Origin: CAYZUC01 sp964481705
Lineage (GTDB): Bacteria > Bacillota > Clostridia > Lachnospirales > Lachnospiraceae
Direction of reading: 5' to 3'
Assembly (NCBI GenBank): GCA_964481705.1
Contig: CAYZUC010000015.1
Coordinates: 1 to 42,836, forward strand
Length of the DNA stretch: 42,836 nt
Position numbers and translations under genes: made by a program. This document shows, one piece after another, positions 31,438-41,220 of this stretch; the stretch's first letter is position 1, and each line of letters starts with the position of its first letter. Below the pieces are notes generated by a model. The model was not told the DNA's origin. It saw only the letters and a list, made by a program, of their open reading frames with translations, and ran no database searches.

Positions 31438-33573
31438 TTACCTTCTAATTTCCCATTTTTGTATATAATCATTTGATTCTTTTTCAACGGTAACATCGCC
31501 TGTTATCGAATCTGCCGACAGTACAAGTGTGTCTGTGTAAAAAATAGTATAGCTCCCATCTTCATTTCTTCTTAGCTTCCACTGCTGTGAGACGTCGCCG
31601 TTGCTCTCATACTGCTGAACAATCGTTCCGGGCTCTGTTCCCGCCGCTTTTACATCAAGTGCTTTCCCGGAGCATTCAAAGCGAATTGTATAAGCATTCT
31701 TCTCGTAAAACAAGGTCAGATTTCCATCCCTTTTGCTATGCTCATTATCGGCAACATCCTCCAACACCGCTGGCTCTTCATCAAGCATTGACGCATTGAT
31801 GATGGATAAGACACGGTTCTCATTCGAGGGATCGCAAATCTTATATCTTCCATTCGGCAAGATCTTTCCAGAAGGAGCGATCTGACTATACTCCTTATAA
31901 GCCTGATTATCACGGTTCAGCAGAATAACTGAGGTTACAGTATTCAACCCGGATAGTGCAAGAACAAGAATCAGCGCACAAAACGCCGCTAAACCACCAA
32001 CAATTATCTTTCTATCGTTTCCTACTGAATCATTTACATTTTTATCGATATAAACTCGTTCTGCCAATTTCCAAAATCCAACCACCGCATAGGGAATCAG
32101 CAAAACAAAATAGACCACCGTATACTGGCTGCTTGCTTCCCATAATGTATGAAAAAGGAAGCCACCAAGAAAAATCACCGCGAAGGAAAGGTGTAGGAAA
32201 TCTTTTCTTTTTCGGTTCTCTATCATATATAGAAATGCTCCAAAATAAATAATACTCTGTAAGATATTAAACAGCTCCACCAAAGCATGATTCCATTTTG
32301 TGTTTTCCGTGGATGCGCGGACGATACCTGGAGACTTGATCTCCGAGCTACGATTTTGCTGAATGAATATCCCCTCAAAGGTAGGTTCATTCCACTGGGA
32401 TGCCGTCTTTCTTACAAGAAATCCAATGGCATAAGTCGGGTGCGCAGCAAAATTCCGAATGGACTCCTGAATACTATCCTTTGCCCGTTTCTCAGTCTCG
32501 TTATAATCAAAGCCTGTCTCTTCGTAGGTATTCTCGATATACCCATTGTACCAGCCTGGAGCTCTTGTTCCACTTTCCTGGAGTCCCATCGCGATATGAC
32601 CGGCACGGGGAATGCCATCCGAGTACAGCCCATTTGTCATGTGGTTGACATAAGTCTTTAATCCACAGCTCGCAAGAACCGTGACTCCGATAAGTAAGAG
32701 CACACCAAGCAGGTGTTTTACCTTTTTCTGCTCCAGTGAGCTAACCGCAAGAATCAATATCATAGCAATCAGAAAGATGATTGAATTCATTTTTATCAAA
32801 ATCGATATAGCAATCAAATCTGCCGATAGATGTAAATAAATCCATTTCGAGTTCTTACTATACATCATCAAATAATAAACAGCCGCTGTTGCAAACACCA
32901 TGGAATACAATGTTCCATACACGAAGGTTACATATCCCCAAAGTGGCACAAAGAATAGAAAGGACAGCGCCGCAAGACCGGATTGACTATCTTTCCAAAG
33001 AATTCTGCAGATTCTGTAGATAAAATAGTAAGTTCCAATCAGAGCAACAACATTACAAAGCTGAATAGCTACATGATTTCCTTCGCCAAAGATAGAAAAG
33101 ATAAGAGCAAAGAGCAACACAATCCCTTGCTGATTAGAGTATCGTTCCACATAGCCACCGGGTAAATAGGAAGAAAAGTCCAGATGCATAATCTGTTTCG
33201 CTGCCTGAAATATTTTATTCTGATCATAAATGGGAGCCTGCATGGTCGAAAGAACAAAGGTTGACAACAGGGCAAAAATAAGACACAAGCAGAGCATCAG
33301 TCTCTTCTCATTTACGTATAACCAGGAGACCAGGGAAAACTTCTTAGCAAGAATAAATGCGAACACTACAAGTGCCAGGAAAAGCAACTTCACCAGTGGT
33401 CGATCTGATACATAAAACATTGCTTCTTTATCTGAAATATAGCTTGTGCTAAATAAACTTAACAGGGTCAGATAAAATAAAACTGACCCTGTTAGAAATA
33501 TAACTCCATAATTACAAATCCTATATAGTACTACTGTCCATTCAAGCTTCTGACGATTTACATCCGTCTTCAT
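31438..33573 (-). CDS. GT-C-type membrane glycosyltransferase-like protein with C-terminal ricin-type lectin domain
   Basis: The 711-aa protein has about 12 membrane segments in residues ~20-550, with a polar first loop containing APIYDQNKIFQAA and YLPGGYVERYSNQQG, like the dolichyl/undecaprenyl-phosphate-sugar glycosyltransferases of the GT-C superfamily. After a last anchor, residues ~575-711 form a beta-trefoil-like domain with QxW repeats (QQW near 663, QKW near 705) and IRFECSGKALDVKAAG, the ricin-B-type carbohydrate-binding pattern. Topology puts the lectin outside the cell. It would transfer a lipid-linked sugar to a surface acceptor that the lectin may hold; this is inference. I start it at the ATG 33573, 10 bases after TTGGAG; a GTG 9 bases earlier is too close to that site. 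Confidence 0.75.
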   Translation of the reverse strand: MKTDVNRQKLEWTVVLYRICNYGVIFLTGSVLFYLTLLSLFSTSYISDKEAMFYVSDRPLVKLLFLALVVFAFILAKKFSLVSWLYVNEKRLMLCLCLIFALLSTFVLSTMQAPIYDQNKIFQAAKQIMHLDFSSYLPGGYVERYSNQQGIVLLFALIFSIFGEGNHVAIQLCNVVALIGTYYFIYRICRILWKDSQSGLAALSFLFFVPLWGYVTFVYGTLYSMVFATAAVYYLMMYSKNSKWIYLHLSADLIAISILIKMNSIIFLIAMILILAVSSLEQKKVKHLLGVLLLIGVTVLASCGLKTYVNHMTNGLYSDGIPRAGHIAMGLQESGTRAPGWYNGYIENTYEETGFDYNETEKRAKDSIQESIRNFAAHPTYAIGFLVRKTASQWNEPTFEGIFIQQNRSSEIKSPGIVRASTENTKWNHALVELFNILQSIIYFGAFLYMIENRKRKDFLHLSFAVIFLGGFLFHTLWEASSQYTVVYFVLLIPYAVVGFWKLAERVYIDKNVNDSVGNDRKIIVGGLAAFCALILVLALSGLNTVTSVILLNRDNQAYKEYSQIAPSGKILPNGRYKICDPSNENRVLSIINASMLDEEPAVLEDVADNEHSKRDGNLTLFYEKNAYTIRFECSGKALDVKAAGTEPGTIVQQYESNGDVSQQWKLRRNEDGSYTIFYTDTLVLSADSITGDVTVEKESNDYIQKWEIRR

Positions 33574-33675
33574 ATCAGTCACACTCCAACTTTATTCCGA
33601 GTAATCGCCGGCAAAACCTCCAATTCTGTCGCGCGAAAGTATCTGTTGTCCCCTGATTGGAACCACTTATGTGGT

Positions 33676-33703
33676 ATTATACCACAATTACGACACAAGA
33701 CAA
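33676..33703 (-). promoter_or_regulatory. Probable promoter of the lectin-tailed membrane protein, inside a palindrome
   Basis: On the minus strand TTGTCT (33703-33698), 16 bases and TATAAT (33681-33676) with an upstream TG form an extended -10 promoter. The -10 lies in the perfect palindrome TGTGGTAT-T-ATACCACA (33670-33686). A wider inverted pair, CTGTTGTC (33643-33650) and GACAACAG (33699-33706), flanks it. Confidence 0.6.
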
Positions 33704-33728
33704 CAGTCCCTGTCCGCAATCTGAACGG

Positions 33729-36700
33729 TTACTCTTTTTTCTTATAATGCTCCTGATAAAATCCGTAATTATCCTTACCATTCTCCTTAATCAGATAAAG
33801 TGCCTTATCTGCCATTGCATATAATTCTTCAAAGGAATTTCCATCATCCGGGCAAACGGTGATACCAATGCTTGCAGAAGTATCGACAACCTCATCAAGC
33901 TTTCGGTGCATCAGCTTCCATATACGTCTTACCTTTTTTCGTATAACCTCTTTATCCGGGACACCAATCATACTGAAAATGAACTCGTCTCCTCCCAATC
34001 TGCCTACGAGATCCGTGTCCCAAAGTGCAGACTGTAGGATTTTACCGGTCTCCTTTAACAGACGGTCACCTGCTGCATGTCCAAAGGTATCATTCACCCT
34101 TTTAAATCCATCAATATCCATAATAAAGAAGGCTATCAGTTCATCCTCTTTCCGCTCTTGAATAAAGCTTGTAAGACGATTCTCAAACGCATTCCGATTG
34201 AGCAATCCCGTTAAGGCATCTGTCTCAGCCATACTAAGCGTATCCAGCTCAGCACGTTTACTTTCATCAATGTCTTCAAACAACAGATAAACAATGATTC
34301 CCTCAGCGTTTGGACGTTCTACCAAATCAGCGGTGCGCTTAATCCATTTCGATTTTCCGGGTTCTGTAATCTCACGGTACTCCATTGTCATCCTTCGTTT
34401 TCCTTCCTTGAAGCATGTCCTCAGGTAGTCCGTTTTGAGAGTCTTTATATATTCTTCTCGTTCCTCTGAAACAACACTTACCTTAGCATAGGCTTCCGTG
34501 CAGGAGTCAAATGTCATGGTTTTTCCTTTGATATAGGAGAAATGAATCAATCTGCCCTCTGTCGTATCAAAGGAGGTATCCTCTCCAAGAATACTGCGGA
34601 ATAAAGTATAGCTGCTATCCGGACGATTTTCCAGAGACTGCTGCCACTTGGTATATATCGCATCCTTCTCATATTGTTCCGTGACATCAATAAATGACAC
34701 AATGGCAGCAACTGGGTCACCCTCCTCTGAAAATAGCGTGGTAGAATGAGCACTTAACCAGCGCCAGCCATTTACAAAGAGTTTCTGGAACATCACATTT
34801 CCTTCTTGTTTCCCATGTAAGATATTCTCGAAGAAATGAATGTAGGCTCTCACCGTATCTCTGGAGATATCACCAGATTTCGCCCTTCCATAAGGTACAT
34901 CATAGTAAGCCTCCGGAATAAGCAAACGCTCCGCTGATTCTTTATTAATGGTCAAAACATGATTTGCAATATCATACCTCGCAATGGTTCGTCCACTGTG
35001 CTGTGCTGCCAGGCGGTACTCCTCCTCCAATACACGCAGATGCTCCTCACGTTCTTTCTCGTCGGTAATATCCATTTCCACAACATTTAGGATTAATACA
35101 TCTTGTGCAATCTTGCTTAATCTACTTTTGAGTTCAAACCAATGACATACTCCTGAAACGTCATCACATCGATAAACACAGCTACCAGTCGAACCATCCA
35201 CCTGTTCCATAATAAAATCATGTACCATGACGTTTATTTTCTTAAGATCCTCTTCATAGAGCAATGCAAATGGATTATCCCTTGTCAACTCGAGATATTG
35301 TTCCCTAGAATAACCAAGCGTTTTATAGAATGCGTCGTTGAATAGCAATGGTGTTATTTCCCCTTTATTATACATAAAGGAGGCCAGACCGCCGGGCACC
35401 GTACTCATCAGCAGCTCCAACTGTGATTCCCTCTCCTTTTCAGAAGTAATATCATAGCTGATGGCATAGAGTCCGATTACATTTCCTGAGATATCCTTGA
35501 TTGGATATTTCGATGAATTAACAACAAGAACATCACCATTTACTGCCGGAACCTTCTCGATCTGATTAATCAAGGCTTCTCCACTCTCAATAATAGGACC
35601 ATCCATTGCGGTAATTACATCCGCCCTCTCCCGATCAAATAAATCATAATCGGTCTTTCCGACAATCTCTCTCTGATTGCCTAATCCAATCGCTTCCGCC
35701 CCTCTCTGACTGCAGCAGATATATCTCTGATACTTGTCCTTAATATAGGCTAGCTCCGAGGATGATTCCATCATGGTGGACAGTGCGACTGTGAGGATGT
35801 CTTGATAAGACATCGCTTCATTACTCATTGGTTCATAGGTCAGATAAATATAATACCTCGATCCGGATACCTGTTCCATTTTTCCGTTGACATGAAAAGC
35901 GCGATATCCTTCTTCTCCATATCGTATTCGAATACTGCAGAATACATCACGATTCTGTTTAATTGCTGATTCAATCTCCTCTTCAATAATCGGAATATCA
36001 TCCGGATATACCGACTGATTGATAGAAGCCCGGTCATAATTAACAGCCTCTCTTTTCACCAGTTTCCAGTATTGACGATTAATATGAATAATCGTAATAC
36101 TCTTTCCATCATACTCAAAAAGAGAAGCTCCGCAAGGCAGATTATCAAGCAGTTTCTTCTGTTTTGCTTCCTCGCGTGCCTGTTCATTGATATCGATGTA
36201 GTAGGCATTCAAATACACCTGTCCATTTTGTTCTGTGGAAAATCTTCCTACAAACATCATCTCCATGTACTCGCCAGATGGCATACGATGTCGATATTTC
36301 ATATTCATCTGCGTCCCCAGCTGCTTAGACTTGCGTCCCTCTTCTTCAAATCTTTCCATATCATCCGGGTGTACAAATTGTAATGCATTTTCACCAAATC
36401 TGGTTTTCAGTACATCATAATCCACCTCCAGCATGGTACTGAATCCTCTATTTGCGTATACAATCTCCGGAATTCCATTATCAAGAATATGCATTCTGCA
36501 GAAGCCTCCCGGAGTATCTTCCATCAGGTAGTGCATGGCTTGTGTCTCTTCTTCGAACCTCTGATTCAAATTCCGTCTCATCAAAAGAACGACGAAATAA
36601 TCCCCGAGCGCTTTCATTCTGCCCAGATGCTTTTGTGACATATTAGGACCATCTAAGCCAACTACTGCAATCAATTGGTTCCCTTTTAGTACCGGCGCTA

Positions 36701-39542
36701 AAATAAGCATGGTGATGCCATACCTATCATGCACCTCTTCTAAAAATGAGTTTTGCTCCAATCCCTTCGAGGTATCCACAATCACATACTCATTCTTCCT
36801 CAAGGTATCCACCCAACTACGGGTAAGCTCATTATCTGGAAGTTCAATACTCTCATTTTTCTTCCAGACACCCTCACGAAAGATTCCATACGTATTACGG
36901 AATATCCATTTATCCAGATTCGTCTCATACATATAGATACGATCTGCTTCATAATACTCAAGAAGCTTTTTCAATGTATCCTGAATAGCAATCTCGATGT
37001 TTGGCTGCGACATGATATCATGTGCTGTGTCATTTAAAAACGATAAATCTTCATTTGTCTCCTTTTCGTCTGTTATATCCGTAAAAGTAACTACCTGAAC
37101 AGGATCCTCAATGCCAAATATATGAGTAAACGTCGTAGCCACCTTTACCCATACAAGTCTTCGATCAGAACGTACGATACGAAATTCAACTGTGATTTCC
37201 TGATTTTCCACTCTTGGTCTATCGGCAACCTCATATAGAATATCCATGTCCTCCGGATACACCATTTTAAAAACATTCTTCTCGATAGAAGCATGGTATT
37301 CCTCTTTTGTGTATCCGATGATTTCGTAGTATCTTTCATTTGCGAAAACAAACTCATTGTCGTTTTTATGATTAATCACAACCGCTATTCCGTTTCCGGA
37401 ATGGTCCATGATAGCTTTTAGCGTATCGGAAGTCCTCTTCTCATTCTGTTCTGACTCCCAGTATTTCGTATAGTTGACAATGACGCAATAAAACATATAT
37501 CGATCCTGTGTATTGGCAATCATTCGCACAGTAGTATGGATACGCTCTGTTTCTCCATCCAATCCATGCAAAACAAGGTCACATGTTTCTTCCTGTTTCG
37601 ACGTAATTGCTCTTTTCACAGTTGTTTCCATGATAGATGCATTGTCCTCATCGAGATACTCAAAAGGATTCAGATCATTTACATTTGCACCCTCTGCAAC
37701 AATGCTTCCCAGTTCACGAACATACTGCTCATTCGATCTCAGTAATTCCACCGCACCCTTGTATTGCTCAAAGATACAGGCTCCTCCTACATAGCTGTTG
37801 AAAATCAACGTCTCCATTGATTTGGGATCCCAAAAAAGATTGTTATCCAAGGTAGAGACTGTTTCGAGTCTCTTTCTCTTCACCTCATGTTGCTGTGTAT
37901 CAAGAAGTTTTTCATATTCTTCCACGGGCATCGGACGGGCATATAGATACCCCTGAATGAAATAACAGCCAATGGAACGCAGAAAATCTGCCTGTTCCAC
38001 TTTTTCAACACCCTCTGCAATTACAGACATGCCAAGCCATTTTGCCATACGCACAACTGACTCAATGATATTGCCGCTGCGAACAGAATTACTCGTTTCG
38101 GAAAAGAATTTCATGTCCAGCTTCAAAATCGATGCAGGGACATCCTTTAGCGTATTTAGAGAAGAATAGCCGCTTCCAAAGTCATCAATTTCCACAGTAA
38201 AGCCATAATCAATCAGACGATTGACCATGGTAATAATATGTTCCGGAGAGTCAGCAAAAGCAGATTCTGTGACTTCCAGGCGTAACAAATCCGGCGGAAG
38301 CCTGTACTCTTCTGCCAATCTGCAGATAACCTCAAAAAAATCTGACTTGTATAAATCGAATCTGGAAATATTCACCGATACCGGAAGGGGATTCTTCCCC
38401 TCGTCTAACCATTTTCGAAGTAACTTACTAACCTGTCTCCAGATATATTGATCAACCTGATAAACAAATCCGTTTTTTTCAAAGATAGGAATAAATTCTC
38501 CCGGCGACACGAATTTATCTCCCTTTTTCCAACGAACAAGAGCCTCCGCACCTATCAATGCACCGGTCGCATGATTGTACTGAGGTTGTAAAAAGGGAAT
38601 AAACTGACCCTCTGTTAATGCAGATTCCATTTCATTGACGATCTTCTGTTCTGAGAGGATCGCATTCAACATTGACTCCGTATACTCCGCAATGTATACA
38701 TCATATCTGCCCTTGAGTGATTGTTCAGCAACAGCAGCTCTCTCGAAGATTGTGCTTGCTTTCAATGTAGTATCATGAATCACACATCGACCGATACGTA
38801 CTCGAATTGGATGTCCAATACAAGAAGGATTTGTTACTTCCTTATGATTATTCAGAACCAAAGGATCATTGGAGTATTTTACAGGATACAGTACCGCAAA
38901 TTTATCTGCATAAAAACGACTCGCAAGACCATCCAATTCACGATAGCAGATACTGAGGCATTCCGCTACGTGCTGAACAATCTTGTCTCCCATTTCCATG
39001 CCATATTGATTATTAATGACCTTAAAATGATCAATATCAATACAGGACATTACATAATAACCCGGTTCATGTTCCTGAATCAGCTTATCGCATTCCTGAA
39101 AGAAAAGCATTGTACTCAGCATGCCGGTTAACGCGTCTTTACTAAGTGTGTTCACGAGTGCAGCATTTTCACGAATACTGATAAGATTAGCAACACTTTT
39201 TTCAACCAGGAAGGGATCAAATGGCTTTGACAGAAATCCATTTCCACCATACTCTATGGATTTTTTCGTAATCTCACTCCCCGTTTCCGTCGACACAAGA
39301 ATAACCGGAATGTCAAGATATCTCTCATTTGAACGCATTCTCTGAAGTGTTTCAAGACCTCCCATAATTGGCATCATGACATCTAAAATCATGACAGAAA
39401 TGATGAGAGATTTCCCCTTCAGTATGGATAGAACCTGCTCTCCATTCTCTGCTTCCAAAATCTCATAGTCGCTTTGCAAAATATTTGATAAAATACCGCG
39501 ATCTACACTGTTATCATCAGCAATCAATATCGTACGCTTCAT
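33729..39542 (-). CDS. Giant response-regulator / c-di-GMP protein: REC, degenerate GGDEF, EAL, PAS-GAF-multiple PAS, GGDEF
   Basis: This 1937-aa soluble protein has no membrane segment. Domains in order: receiver (1-125; D9/D10, phospho-acceptor D54, S84, K106); degenerate GGDEF (135-290; RFYADKF replaces the active loop); EAL phosphodiesterase (300-548) with an intact set: E333 in EALVR, VNIS, EVTES, DDFGSGYSSL, LKLD, AEGVE and IQGY; a PAS-like region (575-690), PAS (705-825), GAF (838-985), and about six further PAS repeats to 1757; and an intact GGDEF cyclase (1770-1930, RLGGDEF at 1848-1854). The cyclase inhibitory-site RxxD is WDTD, so product inhibition is probably absent. It could make or degrade c-di-GMP depending on phosphorylation and PAS/GAF ligands. 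No kinase gene is adjacent. The ATG at 39542 has GGGGGG 7 bases upstream; the XRE-PAS gene lies 63 bases before it. Confidence 0.92.
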   Translation of the reverse strand: MKRTILIADDNSVDRGILSNILQSDYEILEAENGEQVLSILKGKSLIISVMILDVMMPIMGGLETLQRMRSNERYLDIPVILVSTETGSEITKKSIEYGGNGFLSKPFDPFLVEKSVANLISIRENAALVNTLSKDALTGMLSTMLFFQECDKLIQEHEPGYYVMSCIDIDHFKVINNQYGMEMGDKIVQHVAECLSICYRELDGLASRFYADKFAVLYPVKYSNDPLVLNNHKEVTNPSCIGHPIRVRIGRCVIHDTTLKASTIFERAAVAEQSLKGRYDVYIAEYTESMLNAILSEQKIVNEMESALTEGQFIPFLQPQYNHATGALIGAEALVRWKKGDKFVSPGEFIPIFEKNGFVYQVDQYIWRQVSKLLRKWLDEGKNPLPVSVNISRFDLYKSDFFEVICRLAEEYRLPPDLLRLEVTESAFADSPEHIITMVNRLIDYGFTVEIDDFGSGYSSLNTLKDVPASILKLDMKFFSETSNSVRSGNIIESVVRMAKWLGMSVIAEGVEKVEQADFLRSIGCYFIQGYLYARPMPVEEYEKLLDTQQHEVKRKRLETVSTLDNNLFWDPKSMETLIFNSYVGGACIFEQYKGAVELLRSNEQYVRELGSIVAEGANVNDLNPFEYLDEDNASIMETTVKRAITSKQEETCDLVLHGLDGETERIHTTVRMIANTQDRYMFYCVIVNYTKYWESEQNEKRTSDTLKAIMDHSGNGIAVVINHKNDNEFVFANERYYEIIGYTKEEYHASIEKNVFKMVYPEDMDILYEVADRPRVENQEITVEFRIVRSDRRLVWVKVATTFTHIFGIEDPVQVVTFTDITDEKETNEDLSFLNDTAHDIMSQPNIEIAIQDTLKKLLEYYEADRIYMYETNLDKWIFRNTYGIFREGVWKKNESIELPDNELTRSWVDTLRKNEYVIVDTSKGLEQNSFLEEVHDRYGITMLILAPVLKGNQLIAVVGLDGPNMSQKHLGRMKALGDYFVVLLMRRNLNQRFEEETQAMHYLMEDTPGGFCRMHILDNGIPEIVYANRGFSTMLEVDYDVLKTRFGENALQFVHPDDMERFEEEGRKSKQLGTQMNMKYRHRMPSGEYMEMMFVGRFSTEQNGQVYLNAYYIDINEQAREEAKQKKLLDNLPCGASLFEYDGKSITIIHINRQYWKLVKREAVNYDRASINQSVYPDDIPIIEEEIESAIKQNRDVFCSIRIRYGEEGYRAFHVNGKMEQVSGSRYYIYLTYEPMSNEAMSYQDILTVALSTMMESSSELAYIKDKYQRYICCSQRGAEAIGLGNQREIVGKTDYDLFDRERADVITAMDGPIIESGEALINQIEKVPAVNGDVLVVNSSKYPIKDISGNVIGLYAISYDITSEKERESQLELLMSTVPGGLASFMYNKGEITPLLFNDAFYKTLGYSREQYLELTRDNPFALLYEEDLKKINVMVHDFIMEQVDGSTGSCVYRCDDVSGVCHWFELKSRLSKIAQDVLILNVVEMDITDEKEREEHLRVLEEEYRLAAQHSGRTIARYDIANHVLTINKESAERLLIPEAYYDVPYGRAKSGDISRDTVRAYIHFFENILHGKQEGNVMFQKLFVNGWRWLSAHSTTLFSEEGDPVAAIVSFIDVTEQYEKDAIYTKWQQSLENRPDSSYTLFRSILGEDTSFDTTEGRLIHFSYIKGKTMTFDSCTEAYAKVSVVSEEREEYIKTLKTDYLRTCFKEGKRRMTMEYREITEPGKSKWIKRTADLVERPNAEGIIVYLLFEDIDESKRAELDTLSMAETDALTGLLNRNAFENRLTSFIQERKEDELIAFFIMDIDGFKRVNDTFGHAAGDRLLKETGKILQSALWDTDLVGRLGGDEFIFSMIGVPDKEVIRKKVRRIWKLMHRKLDEVVDTSASIGITVCPDDGNSFEELYAMADKALYLIKENGKDNYGFYQEHYKKKE

Positions 39543-39605
39543 ATGTATCCCCCCTGTGGATTCTATGACGTATAGCTGTCCCTTCACTTATCTTCTGTAG
39601 TTACA

Positions 39606-41012
39606 TTATTCACTTTCCCGAAGAACTCGGATTGCACATAATATCAAACGCTGCGTCTTATCCAAGTATGCGTACCTAACTCTTTTTTGTTTTACCTTGC
39701 CTTCCGACCTGACCTGTATAAGAATGGAGTACTGATTATTTTGTTCCAGCTTCTCCTTTACCGTCTCAAGTTTTGTCTCATTAATAATATAATCTATATT
39801 ACTATCCGCACATCGTTCTCTTAAGAACTTCTCAACGCCCGCTGAATTGTTATTCAACCTCTTTTGCATCTCAAGAATACTCCTGATTCTTTCTCCCATA
39901 TAGGGATATGCTTCTCCTGTTTGTGCATCAATGGTAAAAATAGATTCATAATCGGTCCGAAGAAGCACCTCGATGATTTCATTGCTGAGAACTTCATTGG
40001 TAATATCGCGAAGCATCACAAAGGCTTCAATATCCATTGTAGTTGGATTCTGCATCAGATCAAAGGAGGTTTCAAAATAACCTTGAAGTTTTGTATTAAA
40101 ATACCGAAAGCTAATGTGAGGCGTTCCCTGATAATATAATTTAATTATCGACTGTCTATCACGAACACAACGCAACTTTTCTTTCTCACAATCCCATACC
40201 GTATTTTTTTGTATTATCTGAAGCATCTCATCGACATTGCTTTTTTCCAGATCATTCTTCCATTGCGTGATTGCACAATCATAAGAAATAATGGTATTTC
40301 TTGTTAGATTATAATGCGCAGATGCAAATGCACTCTTTGATATTTCCTTGCGAAGATAGATCTGTTCATGATAGGTCTTCTCCAATTCCCTCTGCTCTGC
40401 TATCTTCACAGCACCATCCAAGTTAGTAACATAATGAATCCTTGCTTCATGACCCTTCCATCTCGTCAATCTGCTCTCAATTCTGTGAAATGCCTGATCA
40501 ATTTGTAGAAAAGTATCCATTCCATGAAACTTCTCATATACCAGTGTATCTCTTTTACAGTCTACACAAGGGGATTCTCGATGCATGATACATTCATAAC
40601 ACTTCTTTCCGGATTTCTCTGAAAGCTTCATACGAAAGAGCTCCTCTGCGCTCAGATTCATATAAAGCAATTCGTCTGATTTACTGTCACTGACATAGAT
40701 GGGGACTACAGCCTCATGTATCAAGCGACTTAATGTATCGTGTTCTACGGTATATGGTGAATTACCTTTCTGCGAGCTTCTCTCCTTGCGTGCAACATCC
40801 ATAGAGGATCTCAAAATCTTCAAGCATTCCTCAGAAACATTGTGTTCTGTTGCAAACTGATAAACAGCTGAAAAAGCCGAACGATTAGGGAATGTCTTCC
40901 CCATCTCCCATCGCCCTATTGTTGTGTAATTAATACGAAGTGCCGCTGCCAGCTCAGATTGTGTCACGCCTGTTTCCTTACGCATGATTCTTATTGCATC
41001 CCGAAATTCCAT
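39606..41012 (-). CDS. XRE-type helix-turn-helix regulator with PAS-like sensor region and cysteine cluster
   Basis: The 468-aa protein begins with an XRE DNA-binding domain (1-60: MRKETGVTQSELAAALRINYTTIGRWEMGK). Residues ~90-200 are PAS-like (VPIYVSDSKSDELLYMN) and contain GKKCYECIMHRESPC with Cys138, Cys141, Cys149 and Cys152, a C-x2-C-x7-C-x2-C pattern that could bind metal or sense redox. Residues ~235-465 resemble the sensory regions found before GGDEF domains in Lachnospiraceae proteins, including DYESIFTIDAQTGEAYPY, but no GGDEF follows. The ATG 41012 (MEFRDAIR) has GGGAG 10 bases upstream; the ATG 9 bases earlier is the alternative. It precedes the giant c-di-GMP gene by 63 bases on the same strand, probably in one operon. 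Confidence 0.82.
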   Translation of the reverse strand: MEFRDAIRIMRKETGVTQSELAAALRINYTTIGRWEMGKTFPNRSAFSAVYQFATEHNVSEECLKILRSSMDVARKERSSQKGNSPYTVEHDTLSRLIHEAVVPIYVSDSKSDELLYMNLSAEELFRMKLSEKSGKKCYECIMHRESPCVDCKRDTLVYEKFHGMDTFLQIDQAFHRIESRLTRWKGHEARIHYVTNLDGAVKIAEQRELEKTYHEQIYLRKEISKSAFASAHYNLTRNTIISYDCAITQWKNDLEKSNVDEMLQIIQKNTVWDCEKEKLRCVRDRQSIIKLYYQGTPHISFRYFNTKLQGYFETSFDLMQNPTTMDIEAFVMLRDITNEVLSNEIIEVLLRTDYESIFTIDAQTGEAYPYMGERIRSILEMQKRLNNNSAGVEKFLRERCADSNIDYIINETKLETVKEKLEQNNQYSILIQVRSEGKVKQKRVRYAYLDKTQRLILCAIRVLRESE

Positions 41013-41097
41013 CTGCCCCATTCTCCCGTCATTCCCATTCGCCCAATGTTTACTTATGCATTTGGCTTTCTGTGTATTATATTTGCTCCAAAAATAA

Positions 41098-41113
41098 AAT
41101 GAATGCATTCATT
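41098..41113. promoter_or_regulatory. Palindrome in the XRE-gene leader, candidate operator
   Basis: AATGAATGCATTCATT is a perfect 16-base palindrome downstream of the proposed promoter. Its core GAATGCAT recurs at 41134-41141, 33 bases away, or about three helical turns. A separate 12-base palindrome ATACAATTGTAT (41118-41129) lies between them. Autoregulation by the XRE protein is the simplest reading. Confidence 0.5.
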
Positions 41114-41152
41114 GTCAATACAATTGTATCATCGAATGCATCATTATATATA

Positions 41153-41181
41153 ATATTATCCTATTTCTATTGCAGTGTCAA
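41153..41181 (-). promoter_or_regulatory. Probable sigma-A promoter of the XRE-PAS / c-di-GMP genes
   Basis: On the minus strand TTGACA (41181-41176), 17 bases and TAATAT (41158-41153; 4 of 6) lie about 140 bases before the start codon. The leader in between holds the palindromes described separately. The 284-base region 41013-41296 contains only these sites and a terminator. Confidence 0.55.
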
Positions 41182-41220
41182 TCTAGTCTTGTTGCATTTT
41201 GCTTTCTTGTATTGTCAACT

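Noticed and set aside
33729..39542. A break or frameshift inside the very long c-di-GMP gene
   Set aside because: The frame is open throughout and module boundaries follow each other without loss of motif, so one intact gene is the simplest reading.
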